Shown: one piece after another, positions 11,901 through 26,900 of the stretch
Layout of the letters: each line of letters begins with the position of its first letter
Position numbering within the stretch: the stretch's first letter is position 1
DNA from: Congeria kusceri
Lineage: Eukaryota > Mollusca > Bivalvia > Myida > Dreissenidae
NCBI GenBank assembly: GCA_027627225.1
Contig: CM051036.1
Coordinates: 39,138,426 to 39,202,425, forward strand
Length of the DNA: 64,000 bases
Reading direction: 5' to 3'
Made by a program: the position numbers and the translations under genes
Notes under the pieces: model-generated
Database searches by the model: none
What the model was told of the DNA's origin: nothing
The model's input: only the letters and a program-made list of their open reading frames with translations

Positions 11901-14900
11901 TAAATTATTAAATTTGGGCTAAACATAAGGGCCTTCTTATACTTTTTATTAAGTCAGAGATTTGCGATGACCTTTATACAATTATTTTCTTTTTTCTCAT
12001 TTGAACCGAACAATGAGTTTTTGTCTTCTACTTGACATACAGTTATAAATGCCTACCAAGCAACTGCTGTTGTAAAGCCATTAAGTTGGAATATAGACTT
12101 GTAAACACTGGAATGACACCAAAAACACACAGAATATATTATATAGGTTTATGTAAAAATGAACGGATGTAAAAAAGCAAAGAAACAAACCCCTTACTGA
12201 AAGTATCTTTCTTAGCTACTCTATAGTAATTAACAATTATTACAAATGGGTTTGATTATTAATTATTAAGTTAAACAAGCAGAATAGTTTTTCTTGTGCT
12301 GATGGCAAATTATATTAAAACCAAATGCTTACAGATTCGATCACTACAGCACTGGCCAAAGGAAACTTTTTTGGGACACGCAACCAACATGAATTAATTT
12401 AAAACTGTTTATTTTAGCTTGACTTAAGGCCATCCTTAAAAAATTGTTTGTTTGCGGTAGCGCAACCGACTCACAAAATTGGGCCAATTCACAGGTTTTT
12501 ATAGGCATCCGTGGAGCCATTTTTTTTTTTATTCGAAAATGTTAGTTATATATTTATCATGTTTTGTTCGTAAATAATTCATCAACGTATTTATATTAAC
12601 TTAACACTGCATTCTAATAACCTTGCAATAATATTTCCAATTTGAACAATTGTTACCCCAAACAATTTTTTAAGGATGGCCTTATCAAAACCTTTTTTTT
12701 TTAAACGCTATCAAGTGTATTTCATGGGTAAAACCAGTACTTGTGTACAAAAAAGATTGTTCGAAAGCTGCCTGACTCAGAGTAAGGAAAATGAGCAAAA
12801 TTTTATATTGTCTTACGTATCTGTCTTTGACAAATGATGTTAGCTGCCTGCCAAGCTGGCCAATATGGACAATTTATTTTGCCATCATTGAAGTGATAAC
12901 AACTTAACATCTGACTCCAAACTAATAATGCTATGTCAGCATAAATGATGCTAAAATCACTTTTCAATTTCTTAGACTGAACTGTAACTTCCACAAAGTC
13001 TACAGTTAAAGTGTGCCCATTTTTGACTTGACCACATAAGCCATTGTTTGTCAAGAAGCTCTTTATTTGGCTGAACTTAAATGCAGATTCATTTTTCTAA
13101 GTGAAAATGTTTTATGTTCACAAAATGGTAAGTTAAGAAGCAACTGTGAAACACTTAATGGACAGTGAAATAACACCCTTGATGTAAATATATACATGCC
13201 ATAATTTTTTCAGGCCAAAATAGGACATTAACAAAAAATCGGCGGGACATTTGACATTTTTAGTGGGACACCTTAAGATTGTTATTTTGTCGCAGGGTGG
13301 CGATCACAGTATTATATCATTAATGTACATAATACATGTATACCACTGTTTAACTCGTAGTACTGATTGGATAATTAATGAAGTATAAAAATCTTGATTT
13401 AAAAGCATGTGTTACACATGCTTTGTTCTTGCAAAAACAGCGGGAAATTTTCCTCGTACACGTCGCGCCTACGTGCGTCAAATGTTAAAGACCTTCTGCA
13501 CAGAGCATTATTACAACGTCACGTCATCTGCATGGAAAGCGTGGGTGTATTGATTGCCATATAAAAACTTTGTAGTGCAGAGAACTTGAGATCTATACTT
13601 TTGAATAAAAGTTTCGTAGCACATAACATCAAAATTAGGTATCTGTATGGCGAACTTATGCAGTTAACATTTCCTTTTAAAAACTAAATAACAAAACAGC
13701 AGAATCGATAAAGTAATTGTCGTTCAGATAGATCAGTATTGATCAATGACCTACAGCTACTGTATACACCCTCCACGTGATGACTAACAGCAATTAGCGA
13801 CCGCAGATTATATGACCACCGTCCTGCGAAAGCGTGACAATACACTGCTGTATGGGTTATCATTACTGCTCCTCTATGACATGCTGCTAGCGGACATTGT
13901 TGTCATACGGACCAATTAAGGGATTAACGATAAGAAGTAAATTGTTGGCCCAATGCACACTAACATCGATTTTTGTGATTGACTGGGACAAAATGCATTT
14001 GAGTGGGACGCAGGGACAAAACTTGCAAAAGTGGGACAATCCTGGTGAGACTGGGACGTATGGCATGTATGTAAATAACACTTTCAATGAAACAGAGTCG
14101 CAAAATGAAGGAAGTTCATGAATTTCTAAACATACAGTTACATAAATATTTTGCAAAAAATAAAGCAATATGTTTAATTCTATTGCAGATGCAACAAAAC
14201 GTAAGATTCCAATCTACAGGTAACAGACAGATGGTCGACAAAATGCACACTATTTATCAATAAAGTAAAATTTTGTAACTGATTAAATAACAAAACTTTA
14301 AAAGGGGAAACCCCCACTCTTTCTTTGTCGACTTCACAACTCCCTGACCAATTATAATACTCGTAATCTTATTAATGTAACCAAGAAAATCACTATCAAG
14401 TAAACATAATGAAAACAAAACAAGTATAAATATTGATACTTATACATACTCATGTATTAAGGTCACTCAAAAATAAACTTTAAAATAAAATTATTTGTAG
14501 AAATAAAACTAAGCAACTGAAATGTTGAAGCTGTGTGAAAGTAATAATCGTGATTGAAACCGTAACAATATTGAATAGTATGGTTGTTTCTTTACTGCAA
14601 CAAGAATGCCTTTAGTTCCTTTTATTCATTAATGATACTGTTAAAAGAAAATGTGTAGCCGCTATCATCTTTAAACAAGTCATTTAAGTAAAATGTTCCT
14701 TAAAACCTATTTTTCCCTCTACAGAAGAATAACACCATCTTGCTAAAGAGAGCCCATACCTTATTCTTAGTTATTCTTATTTATTCTAAGTTATTAAAAT
14801 GTTCCAGCAGTGCAATACAGCGAAACCTCTATAAACTGAACCCTGTAAAAGCTATCACTGTCAAAATCAAACAGATGTTTTGGCGCTATTAAAAAAGCTC

Positions 14901-17900
14901 TGGACTACAATAGGCAACCTGTTAACTGTTAACAATTACAATTCTGTCATTATTATTAAGATTGTTTAAAGTTAAATATGAATAGCACGCATATTACAGT
15001 ACCTTAAATATATAAATATTCATATAAATAAGTACCAATTATATAATAATATTGATTAATAGGTAGAAAAATTATTATATTAATTTTAGAAATGCAAAAT
15101 GTAAACGGTTATGTCCCAATTCTTTTGTTCTATTGCTGATAATCTAAGTGTGGACAGAATCTCAATCAGATAATCTGCACATAAACATTTAATTGGGTGG
15201 ATTTGAAATAAATACATTTCATGGGGTTGAGATACACAAATAACATAACTCATCATGTTATCAATCATCTTCTTTCAATGCATTCATTTTGGGTTACCGT
15301 TTAACAAGAGGGCCCCGAGGGCCCTAGGACGCTCATCTGAGACCTTGTAACCCAATTGGAATTTGCATCCCCGAGGCGTGGCTTATTTTTATCCCAGGAT
15401 CATAAGTTGAACAACCTTGAACAAACCTCTGGGCCTTGCGGTTTGAGGTAAAGATTTTTTAAGTCATTTTGCTATTTAAGTCTATATAAACATGTGACCC
15501 CTCGGGTGCAGGCCAGATTTGACCCCAAGGGCATAACTTGAACAATGTTTGGAGAGGACCACTATGCAATGTTACGTTACAAATATAGGAAAGCTGTGGG
15601 CCTTGCCGTTTCAGAGGAGAAGATTTTTAAAGTCATTTTGCTATTTAAGTCTATATAAACCATTTGACCCCCCCGGGCGTGACCAGTTTTGACCCCAGGG
15701 GCATAATTTGAACAATCTTTGTAGAGGACCACTATACAATGTTACATACCAAATATGAAACCTCTAGGCCTTGCGGTTTCAGAGGAGAAGAATTTTAAAG
15801 TCATTTTGCTATTTAAGTCTATATTAACCATGTGACCAATGGGGTGGGTCTGTTTTGACCCATGGGGCATAATTTGAACAATCTTTGTAGAGTATCACTA
15901 AAGGATGTTAAATACCAAATACAAAACCTCTGGGCCTTGCAGTTTCAGAGAAGAAGATTTTAAGACATTTTCTATATAAGTTTATATAAACCATGTGACC
16001 CCCTAGGCGTGGCCAGTTTTGACCCCAGGGGCATAATTTGAACAATCTTAGTAGCGGACCACTATAGGATGTTACATACCAAATACCAAATATGAAACCT
16101 CTGGGCCTTGTGGTTTCAGAGGAGGAGATTTTAAAAGTCATTTTGCTATATATTCTATATAAACCATGTGGCCCCCGGGGTGTGGCCCGTTTTGACCCCA
16201 GGATCATAATTTGAACAAACTTTGTAAAGGACCACTAAAGGATGTTACATACCAAATATGAAACCTCTGGGCCTTGCAATTTCAGAGGAGAAAATTTTAA
16301 AAGTCATTTTGCTATATATTCTATATAAACCATGAGACCCCCGGGGCATGGCCAGTTTTGACCCCAGGGGCATAATTTGAACAATCTTTGTAGAGGACCA
16401 CTATAGGATGTTACATACCAAATATGAAACCTCTGGGCCTTGTGGTTTCAGAGGAGAAGAGTTTTAAAGTCATTTTGCTATATATTCTATATAAACCATG
16501 AGACCCCCGGGGCGTGGCCAGTTTTGACCCCAGGGGCATAATTTGAACAAGCTTTGTATAGGACCACTATAGGATGTTACATACCAAATATGAAACCTCT
16601 GGGCCTTGTGGTTTCAGAGGAGAAGATTTTTAAAGTCATTTTGCTATATATTCTATATAAACCATGTGACCCCCGGGGCGTGGCCCGTTTTGAACCCAGG
16701 GGTATAATTTTAACAATCTTTGTAGAGGACCTCTAGAGGATGTCACATATCAAATATGAAAGGTCTGAGCCTTGCGGTTTCATAGAAGAAGATTTTTAAA
16801 GTTTTCACTTTTTAAATCTATTTTTAGCTCTGGTGACCTACATATTCAGCGGACCGGAAAGATTTGAACAACTTTGAAAGACAACCACCCAAGGATCATT
16901 CCTGTGAAGTTTGGTAAAAATCTGCCAAGGAGAGGTTGTTTGAATGAAAAGTTGACGACGCACACACGCACGCACGCATGCACGACGGACAATGGGTGAT
17001 CACAAAAGCTCACCATGAGCACTTTGTGATCAGGTGAGCTAAAAATAATAAATCAATTAAAAGATGTCTGGAACATAATTCTAACTCACACTACAACAGA
17101 ACTCAAAAGAGCACAGTGCCCCATGACTTTTCTAACCCGCATGAGTTTACAGTTAGAGAGCTAACAAGGGAGACAACACACAGACAACTTACTGCTCAAG
17201 CTCCTCAGTAACCCAGACATGGACGAAACTGTGTGATAGGGGTTATACTGAAGAAAGAACAAAGTACCAAACAATAAACACACATTGGCAAGTCACATCT
17301 GGTAAACTAGCCCAATATTTCTTTAAAAATTGTCTCCCCTGGCAAATATCGCCCTTCAACAGCAATGATTTTCGAACCTGAAAGAGAATTTCCTAGAAGA
17401 AAACTGACAAACAGTTATCAATAGTAAAATAATACTATTTGAAAATACTAGGAATTTATGTCGTAAATAGATTTGCGAAGAAAGGTTCTAAAGAACAAAA
17501 CTGTTAGAATATATAAATATATATGTGGCATGCATACTGGATCTAAAGTGACAAAGATATGTAAATATTGCATGTGACAAGTTACTTTTGTCCATTGTCT
17601 TGAAATGTTATCACTGAAATTTCACATTTTTCAAATGGATCACTTCCAAAAAGATTTAAAAGGCAGTTACTTCTTTATAACCAGCACTATTATTTGAACT
17701 GTTGGATGTTTTATAATGTAGATTACCTCGAAAAATAATACAAAGTATTCATTAAATAATCATAATATTCTGACAGATTATAAAACTTAGGAATACTTCT
17801 TTAATACGTTAAAAGGTTGTTACAAGCCCTCTAAAGTTCAAGCAAATGCAGACACATTTCACAGATCACTACATCATTATAAATAAGCCAACAGCAATGT

Positions 17901-20900
17901 GTACATTCATCAATGTATTTTCTATATTACATTTTTACGTAACACTGGCTTCAAAAACATATTCAACAATGGATGTTAACATTTTATGTCAGATTTCATT
18001 TATTGAAATTTTTACTAAATACAAAAGTTAGACAAAAGATCAATGGACAAAGGCACTAGTAGATCATATAACAAGTGGCATGCCCAGGGTACACTGTGTA
18101 CATAACAAGGGACATAACCTGCTTGGTATGCAAGTCTAGACAACAACAGTGACGACAACAACTACTACTACTACTACCACTTACAAAAGGCAGCATGCAG
18201 AATATGATGATGAACAATCAATGACTTTGGTGATTAGCAACATGTTTTCTACATGTACATTAAATGGTTGTATCATTGGAACTATTGAGGTGTTAAAATC
18301 AAAATTTATTCCAGATATGAAAATTAATGAAAACAATCTACATTAACATTATATTAACTGTTGTATTTAGACAGATTCAGAGTTCATATATCTATTTTTT
18401 TGTTTCTATTAATTGTATTATCTTTCTGTATTTATTTGTTACATTATGCATATGAGGCGTGTCATGGGAAAACCATGCTTAATGCATGTGCGTAAAGTGT
18501 TGTCCCAGATTAGCCTGTGCAGTCCGCGCAGGCTAATCCAGGACTGCACTTTCCGTTTTTATGGTATTTTCTGTTTCAAGGAAGTCTCCTATAAACATTA
18601 ATCCACTGTAGGCGGAAAGTGCCGTCCTGGATTAGCCTGTGCGGACTGCACAGGCTAATCTGGGACGACACTTTACGCGCATGCATTAAGCCCGGTTTTC
18701 CCATGACATGCCTCATATACATATTTAAATAATTTTAGGTTGATGTTTCTTCTTCACATACATTTCTGGTTAATTGGCCTATAACCACTAAAGGGATACA
18801 CTTGTCACACAACTACCCAAACTCCTTAAGAAATTTAAAGGACCAACCTTTCAAAAATACCTGCAACAAGGGAATAACAAATGGACTTGCATGAACAAAA
18901 ATGCAAAAAATGAATGATACAATAAAACTATGAAAGGAAAGAAGACAACGAAAGTAAGAAGCAACATTTTCAACATGCATGCTAATATTTCCTGACTTAT
19001 CCAGATCACCATCTGAGTTTTATAAAGTAAATTACATCATAGATGAAAATTTGCCGTAATTAAGGTTAATACAGTCAACACCCGATGGCTCGAAGTCACA
19101 GGGACCGACAAGCAAACGTCAAGCCATGAAAGCTGCCATGGAAACTTCAAGCCATTGAAACAACTTCAAGCCATGGAAACTTCCATGGAAACAACTTCAA
19201 GCCATGGAAACTTCAAGCCAAACAGAGTTAGAGAAAATGTACTTACGGGCGGTATTTGTGGCGGCCCATGAGATTTTTATCCCAATAGCCTGCCTCATTT
19301 CGAAAAAAGTCAAAGTTGAGGCACATAATTTTTATGAGAAAGTCAGGATTATGATTTAGATATTTCAAATAATTGTTTAAATCTTGAATACTGTCAACTA
19401 AAAATGTTATTTATTAGGTTATTTGTAGAAAAATTATCATTTTTGCTAGGATTGCTTGTTTGGTTGCCATAGCAACCATCTCTTTATTATAGTTTTTTTG
19501 TCCGAAACATTTGTACATTCAAAGTTTGTTATTTGGGAAAGGCAGTCCAGAAAATATATATAATATAAATTACTTGTCCTCACCATGCTAGGTTCTGTAT
19601 TGTATGCATGACAAACATTAAAATCTGTGTGAAATGTGAACATTTATAAGTATGGTGGTGTTACATAAACTGCTCATTCTTGCTCAAAACGCATGACTGA
19701 GAAAAAGGATGCCATTTCAAGTTTCTACACATATCAGTGAATTCAAAACTGTCAATAACTTATTTTCGCCCAGATACCGCATTTGGGCCAAAAATCTCAT
19801 GGGCTGACAAATTTTGTCTGCCATATTTTCTAATCTTTAATTGAGAAGTATTCATAGATCTATCATGGTTATTCGCAGAAGTCAATCATTTGTTCATAAA
19901 GTTTAATAATGTTATTTACTTTAAGTTTAGGAAACCTGAGTAATCAATTATTGCAATTATTCCACTCTCTCAACACTTGACACTTACCAAGCGCATTTAA
20001 TAAATAAATGACCCGATGCGACAGAAGCCTGTTTGAGCCAAACAAACAACTATTTGTGAAAACTGTAAATAGGACTGTGACAAACACTTTGAGCCATCAT
20101 AAAATTCGACCCTCACAAATTCGAGCCAAATTTATATGAATATATAGCAATAAACTATCAGTCCTTCGAAGAAACTTGGAGCCAACAAGAAATTCAAGAC
20201 AAGTGAGTTCGAGGCATCAGGAGTCGACTGTAGTATGATCCACTCTTTGCTGAAGTTTGACTAAGGCTGAGCATATCTCTAATTAAATCCCTGCCTCCAC
20301 AAACAATTACAAGGTTGGATGAAGTAAGCAAACAATAAATCCCTGCCTCCACAAACTATTACAAGGTTGGATCAAGTAAGCAAACAATAAATCCCTGCCT
20401 CCACAAACTATTACAAGGTTGGATCAAGTAAGCAAACAATAAATCCCTGCCTCCACAAACTATTACAAGGTTGGATCAAGTAAGCAAACAATAAATCCCT
20501 GCCTCCACAAACTATTACAAGGTTGGATCAAGTAAGCAAACAATAAATCCCTGCCTCCACAAACTATTACAAGGTTGGATCAAGTAAGCAAACAATAAAT
20601 CCCTGCCTCCACAAACTATTACAAGGTTGGATCAAGTAAGCAAACAATAAATCCCTGCCTCCACAAACTATTACAAGGTTGGATCAAGAAAGCAAACAAT
20701 AAATCCCTGCCTCCACAAACTATTACAAGGTTGGATCAAGTAAGCAAACAATAAATCCCTGCCTCCACAAACTATTACAAGGTTGGATCAAGTAAGCAAA
20801 CAATAAATCCCTGCCTCCACAAACTATTACAAGGTTGGATCAAGAAAGCAAACAATAAATCCCTGCCTCCACAAACTATTACAAGGTTGGATCAAGTAAG

Positions 20901-23900
20901 CAAACAACAAACTTAGACTTAAGCCCAACATGTTTTGTTTTTATAAGAAACTCTGAATTGCAGCAGTTACTGTCAATTTTCAAGATCACCTCCTTCAGTG
21001 TTCATTCTGGGCCGAGTTGCAGGTGGGCCAAATGGCCCATCAGCCACAAAATCGGTGCACCATTTAAGGTTTTTCTTTTGGGGGGAGGGGTGAGACATAC
21101 TACTACTTTTATCAGTTTTTTTTACAAATGTCTAAAACATCAAATTACATAAAATCATTGTACGATAATCACAAAAACTTCTACAATTTGTGACCGTCAA
21201 CCTTTGTGGAAGATTTATCAGTTTGTTCTCCCAAACTTCCTGACTAAGTATGGCACTACGGGTACGGCCAAATCAACGTATGTTTTCTTGCCCTCATTTT
21301 CCAGCGTTCTCATTTTGCCTAGGAATTTTGGTGGAAAATTCAGTAGATTGTGTCCCTCAATCCTCTCTTTATCTGCTTTTTGCTTCGTCATCATTTTTTT
21401 CTTATTATAATCAACTTAAACGCATGTAAATTTCAGACAGCACCGTTAGCAATTTGTGATCATGTAAGCGAGGTCAAATGGCGCGTGACCTTTATCAGCC
21501 AATAAAATCACTAGTTAAAAAAAATTGCACACGCGGTAGCCTAGCAACGGTTCATTTCCACTAACAATCTGGCAATGCGATGTTTACAATTCGCAACACA
21601 ATTTTTTATAATTTTCATGCGAAAAAAAAGCCTGCAAATAGAATTTTCGATGCGCCCATATGGCCCACTGACAGTATTTTTGTTGCGCCCATTTATTTGT
21701 TTTTTACGGGAATCCCGCACAGGCGCAGCCCAGAATGAACACTGCTCCTTTATTAAATAGGTCAAGACTTTTTAATAAGGACATTATCTTAGACAAAACA
21801 GGAACTTGGGTGGGCACAAGTGAGATAACACAAAAACAAAATGTCCCACCAAAAAAAATATTCATTTGTTAACAATACTTAACATCTTGCATTTATTTTC
21901 TAAGCTTAGATTAAGTAATTATGAGAGAAATAAAATTACAGGCTTTCAAAAATGTTTTTCTTAGTGCATTCAATAATATATCATCATACAAATCATTGTG
22001 GATGATCATATTAGTGTGATATTAGCAAGCAAACTCCTTGATCCAACTTCTCTTCTTCACATGCAGTGAAGGTCCTTTTCAAGATTAGTAAAGAAGTCAG
22101 AAAGTGATCCGTGAAAACCTTGTACACACACAGTTTATTTCATAAACCAAACAAACACAATTTTACGAACTAACGGAACACTGAAAGCCAAAAAGCAAGA
22201 AGCCCAACAAATGGTAGTGCTGGTAACATATAATTCTATTTTGCTGTTTTTGTGGGTCAAGGGGATTATATTTTGTACAAGGTTTCCATATACACTGATG
22301 GCAAGAAAATTGCCTTTTGGCACTGCCATGACAACACTGGTTCCAAAAGGTCACAAAGGTCAGGTTGCCATGGTAACAAGACTTACTGGGCAGGAAGTTC
22401 CAGCCACTATCTGTGCTACTTCCAAACATTGTTTCTGAGTTCTACAAAGAAGGAGGGGTGTTGGCAAGAAGACAACAAATGAAGACCGCAGGTTCTTTCT
22501 GAACATCTAAAAGCTACGCCATTCTTTCCACATGACAGACATCAAGCTGCTCTTACAAATGGTATCAACTCATGTTTAAGGCTCGGTTTATTATGACCTA
22601 TTGTATATTAAGCATATCATGCTTAATTTGTTTTAAAAACAAACTATAGTATATTAAGCATATCATTCTAAATGTGATAAAATTTGTGTTGTTTAACCTT
22701 TGAACAACAGCTTTAAAATGTCAGCAAGTGGATAGGATTGTCAGAAAAGTTGACAAGATGCACAACAATAAGGAAATAAGCTGGTGTGTAACATTAGCAT
22801 AAAGTGATGCACAACTTTGAAATTGCTGAAATTTATTTGAAATCTTCATGAAACAAGAGATTAGATGCAGGTAAAGTCAGTCAACAATATATCTCAGCCC
22901 AAGAGCTCTCTGAATTGAAGTTATCAGTTCAGTAATTATCATGGGTAGAACCAGTATTTAATGATGGGTAACACATAGTTTTCAGCTAAAAATTACAAAA
23001 CTGAATGCAATAAATAATATGCAATTAAATGCATTTTTGACGATATTACACCAATCAAGACACTTGATGGCAACAAATAAACCTGAAACCTAAACAAAGT
23101 TAGATAATATATATGAGGTGTATTGTGGGAAAACCTGGTTTAATGCATGTGCGTAAAGTGTCGTCCTGGATCAGCCTGTGCAGTCCGCACAGGCTAATCC
23201 AAAATGGCACTTTCCACCTACAGTGGATTTATGTTTAGAAGAGACTTCCTTGAAACAGAAAATACCATAAAAGCGGAAAGTGCCATCCTGGATCACCCTG
23301 TGCGGACTGCACAGGCTGATCAGGAACAACACTTTACGCATGTGCATTAAACTGGTTTTTCCAAGACATGTCTCGTATGTTATTACATTGGGTCGAGGAA
23401 TTAGGCTACAAGTACTATGGAAAGTGTACAGCAGTGATGTTTAATTTTACTGTTCGGTACCACCATAATTATCAGAGAGTTACAAATGATTCATAGTGCT
23501 GCTAATCCCAACACATTTGATTGGATTATTCATGCAATAGCTGCATTTTTACAAATAATACACACCTTTTAATAGTCTTTCCTGCAAAGTGGAAGCAGGA
23601 TTAAGCCCAGCCCTACCCTACCAAGCCTTCTGCACTTTCACATGAGACAGAGACTGATGCAGAGTACCCATTTGCTTCTCATACAGATCAAAGATATTTT
23701 AAGACCCATAATGTAATGTAGAAGCAATTTTTTTTTTTATTACAAAAAAATAAATGTATAGCATTCCGAGCTCCGGGTAACTTTCTAAGGCAATTATTTT
23801 ACTCCCTAATTTAAAACTGAATTCTTAAAAACGATTGATCAAATCATTTTTTACAATTGAATACGACACATCAATACTCAGTTCTAAATCGGATACTTAA

Positions 23901-26900
23901 CCACCATGTTTGTTGCCATGACATGTGAAGATTTCATACTGGTTTTCAGAATGCAGATAACACTATTTGCCCTACCTATGCAGGTATACTTAATAAGTAA
24001 CTCAATACATCAGAACTTATTAAACGGATGCCATATTTTGACTGACCACAACAGCTAACCGTTGAGTACTCTTTGCTCAGATCATCTTTAATGGTTCTAA
24101 ACGATTGCTCATCATCTGCAGTGACACCAAAATTTTATATAATTTAAATCTGTGACTTCAAACATTTAGAAAACTGATTTTTGCTGGTAAAAAGTCTATC
24201 CATGTTTCAAATGTTGTGCTGACAGTACCACAATGCTTTATGGCAGCTTTTGATTCACCATATCTTTTATATTGGGTAGTTCTCTGTTTTGATTACTTAT
24301 TTCTCGTGGTTATGATAAAAGAAAGAAAGCATTAGCATAGTTTTTTGGCCACTAACTGGCATTTGAAACCTTTCACGCTTCGATGAACTGGTGTTCTCCA
24401 CCATTTTGATTTTTGTTTACCAATTGCACAGAATGGTCCACTTCATTTCAGCTCAGTACAAGATGGTCACACGGTCGTGGCCAAAGTATAATTTATCAAC
24501 CTATTAAATCAAACGTTCATTTTATTAAACTTTCTACCTTTCCCATTGTATGATAAATGTATTAAAAGTATTATTCTACTATAATATTAACACGCACAAT
24601 AGTCAGCGAACATCAAACAAGTGATTATCAACTGTCTAAACTATCGCCCGTTTTGAAATTGGGCTCTCATTCCAAATAGAAAGTGCTTAAGTGACGTCAT
24701 GAATCACAGTGAATTTTGCTATATATCTTGTATAGAGCGCCTAGACGATTCAGTCCTCGTGAGTTTCCGACACTGCCGAAACTGGTTTACTTACATGTTA
24801 CGCGTGTTTACGAATTGCGAATTCTTGTTTCCATTTTTTCAATGCCTAACTTTACGCACAGATTTTAAATCTAGTTTCGTTTTTTGTTTATTTAAATGCG
24901 TATTTACGCCTTTATGCACATTACCTGGAGCTCTGATTGTATTATCATCCTTATAGAACTATTTGTACTGAGCGTAGAGATGTTTATCCACCCAAAACAG
25001 AAACACTTCAATAAAGCATTTGGGTACATTCTACCTATTCTTTTTATTATATTGTGCTATTGACAATATTTATTTATAGACACTTCATTTTTGTTTTCTA
25101 ATAAAGTAAATCATTTTAAATTTGCTTATGAAATTGTTTCCTTAATATAACAAGAGCTGTCTCAGGAAAGCGTGCTCGACTATTCATACCTCTTTGTAAG
25201 AGTTTTATAACTACAAAAAGGGGCATAATTTTGCTAATTTGCAGGTCACAGTTATGGGTCTTGGCCAGTGAACTTATATAATAACCCTGAAGACATGCGT
25301 GAAGTTTTAATTGAATATCTGAAGTAGATATAGATACATGAACTTGTTGCAAGCAAACCTTAACCTGAGTTTTCTTAGTACAAAACGGGGCATAATTCTG
25401 CTAAATTTGCAGGTGAGAGTTATGGTCCACGGTCACTGATGTTACATAATGACCCCGACGACATGTGTGAATTTTAAATTGAATATCTGTAGTAGTTACA
25501 GAGATATGTACTAACACGCAAACTTTAACCTGAATATTTCTAAGTTAAAGAAGAGCTTCACAGGCTCGTCTATTCATACTGCTTTGTCGGAGTTATGGGC
25601 CTTGGTCAGTGACTTACATATTATGGGCCTTGGTCAGTGATCTTACATAATGACCCCAAAGGCATGTGTGAAGTTTCAATTGAATATCTGTGGTAGTTAC
25701 AGAGATATGTACTTTCACGCAAACTTTAACCAGTTACCTGAATATTTCTAAGTACAAAAAAGGGACATAATTCTGCTTAAATGCAGGTCAATGTTATGGG
25801 CCTTGGCCAGCGACCTAATATAGTGATGCTAAAGACATGTTTGAAGTTTTAACTGAATAATAGAGAAATAAACTTGTTGCACAAACCTTAACCTGAATTT
25901 CTTAAGTACAATGGGGCATTTAAATTCTGCTAAATTGCAGGTCTGTTATGGATCTTACATAATGACCTCGAAGACATGTGTGAAGTTTCAATTACATATC
26001 TGTAGTAGTTACAGAGATATGTACTTGTTGCACACAAACCTTAACCAGAACATTATGCTGATGCTGATACACACGCCGACAAACGGGCCTGTAGAATAGC
26101 TTGAACTTTTCAGTGAATAGTTGAGCTAAAAATGGCAAATCCTTAAGACCATTTTTTTATTTTATTTAGTACACATTATAATAACATTATAGGTCTTCGA
26201 AGAAATGTCCCTATCAGGCTTTCACAATCTGTAAGGTCAAGGACTTTAGCAGAAAGGCTACATTACACTATGTGACAGCTATAGTATATAGTATTTAATT
26301 GATAAATATGGAAATATACATTGAATATAGTAAACAAGATTCTGTGTTTGATAAATACACATGCCCCTGGTTGGTGCTGGATAGCCCATTTCTTAGTCCT
26401 AATTAGGTCAAGGTCAAGGTGAGGTTGGGTGATATGGGTGGATTGGAAATGGTCATAATTAACAACTGTGTAAATATCCAAGTGTTGTAGTAAGCGGTGT
26501 TGGCGCTAGACCAACGGGTAAAATCTAGTTAACCAAGGAACAGCCCATTTGAATTATTCTAATTGCAAATTAGGTCAAGGTCAAAGTGAGGTTGGGTGAT
26601 ATAGGTGGGCAGGGAATAGTCATAAGCAACAATTGTGTAAGTATCTAAGTGTTGTAGTAAGCGGTGTTGGTGCTAGACGAAATGGTAAAATCTACTTAAC
26701 CTTGTCACGGACGGACGGAAGGACGGACGGAAGGACGGACGGACGGACGGACAGGACAATCACTATATGCCTCCCACACAAAGATGCCAGGGGCATAAAA
26801 ACATTTAAACTAATTTAAGCAGCTTGTATATATTTTTCGATATAAGACAAAATGAAATGATATACTGCAGCAATGGCTGAATTATCGGGCAATATAAAAC

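Larger units (their letters stand above)
11179..22386. other. WDR59 intron 21 (largest, 11.2 kb)
   Basis: Holds a TA MITE (12427-12682), repeat family C (15304-17040), MITE copy 2 (18453-18715), a pogo-like element (19072-20230) and a 52 bp satellite (20284-20908). Stretches 11179-12426, 12683-15303, 17051-18452 and 20909-22386 are AT-rich with no exon I could recognise; 13200-14060 has degenerate GGGACA-rich repeats of unknown type. Confidence 0.7.

Noticed and set aside
15908..16207. 99-codon minus ORF (SSETTRPRGFIFGIW repeats)
   Set aside because: Antisense reading of family C units, seen again in shorter form in neighbouring units.
20284..20908. CRISPR-like regular array
   Set aside because: Units are identical over their whole 52 bases with no variable spacers, and the genome is eukaryotic; it is a satellite.
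26633..26818. Plus ORF with (TDGR)n
   Set aside because: Translation of a GGAC microsatellite, not a protein.
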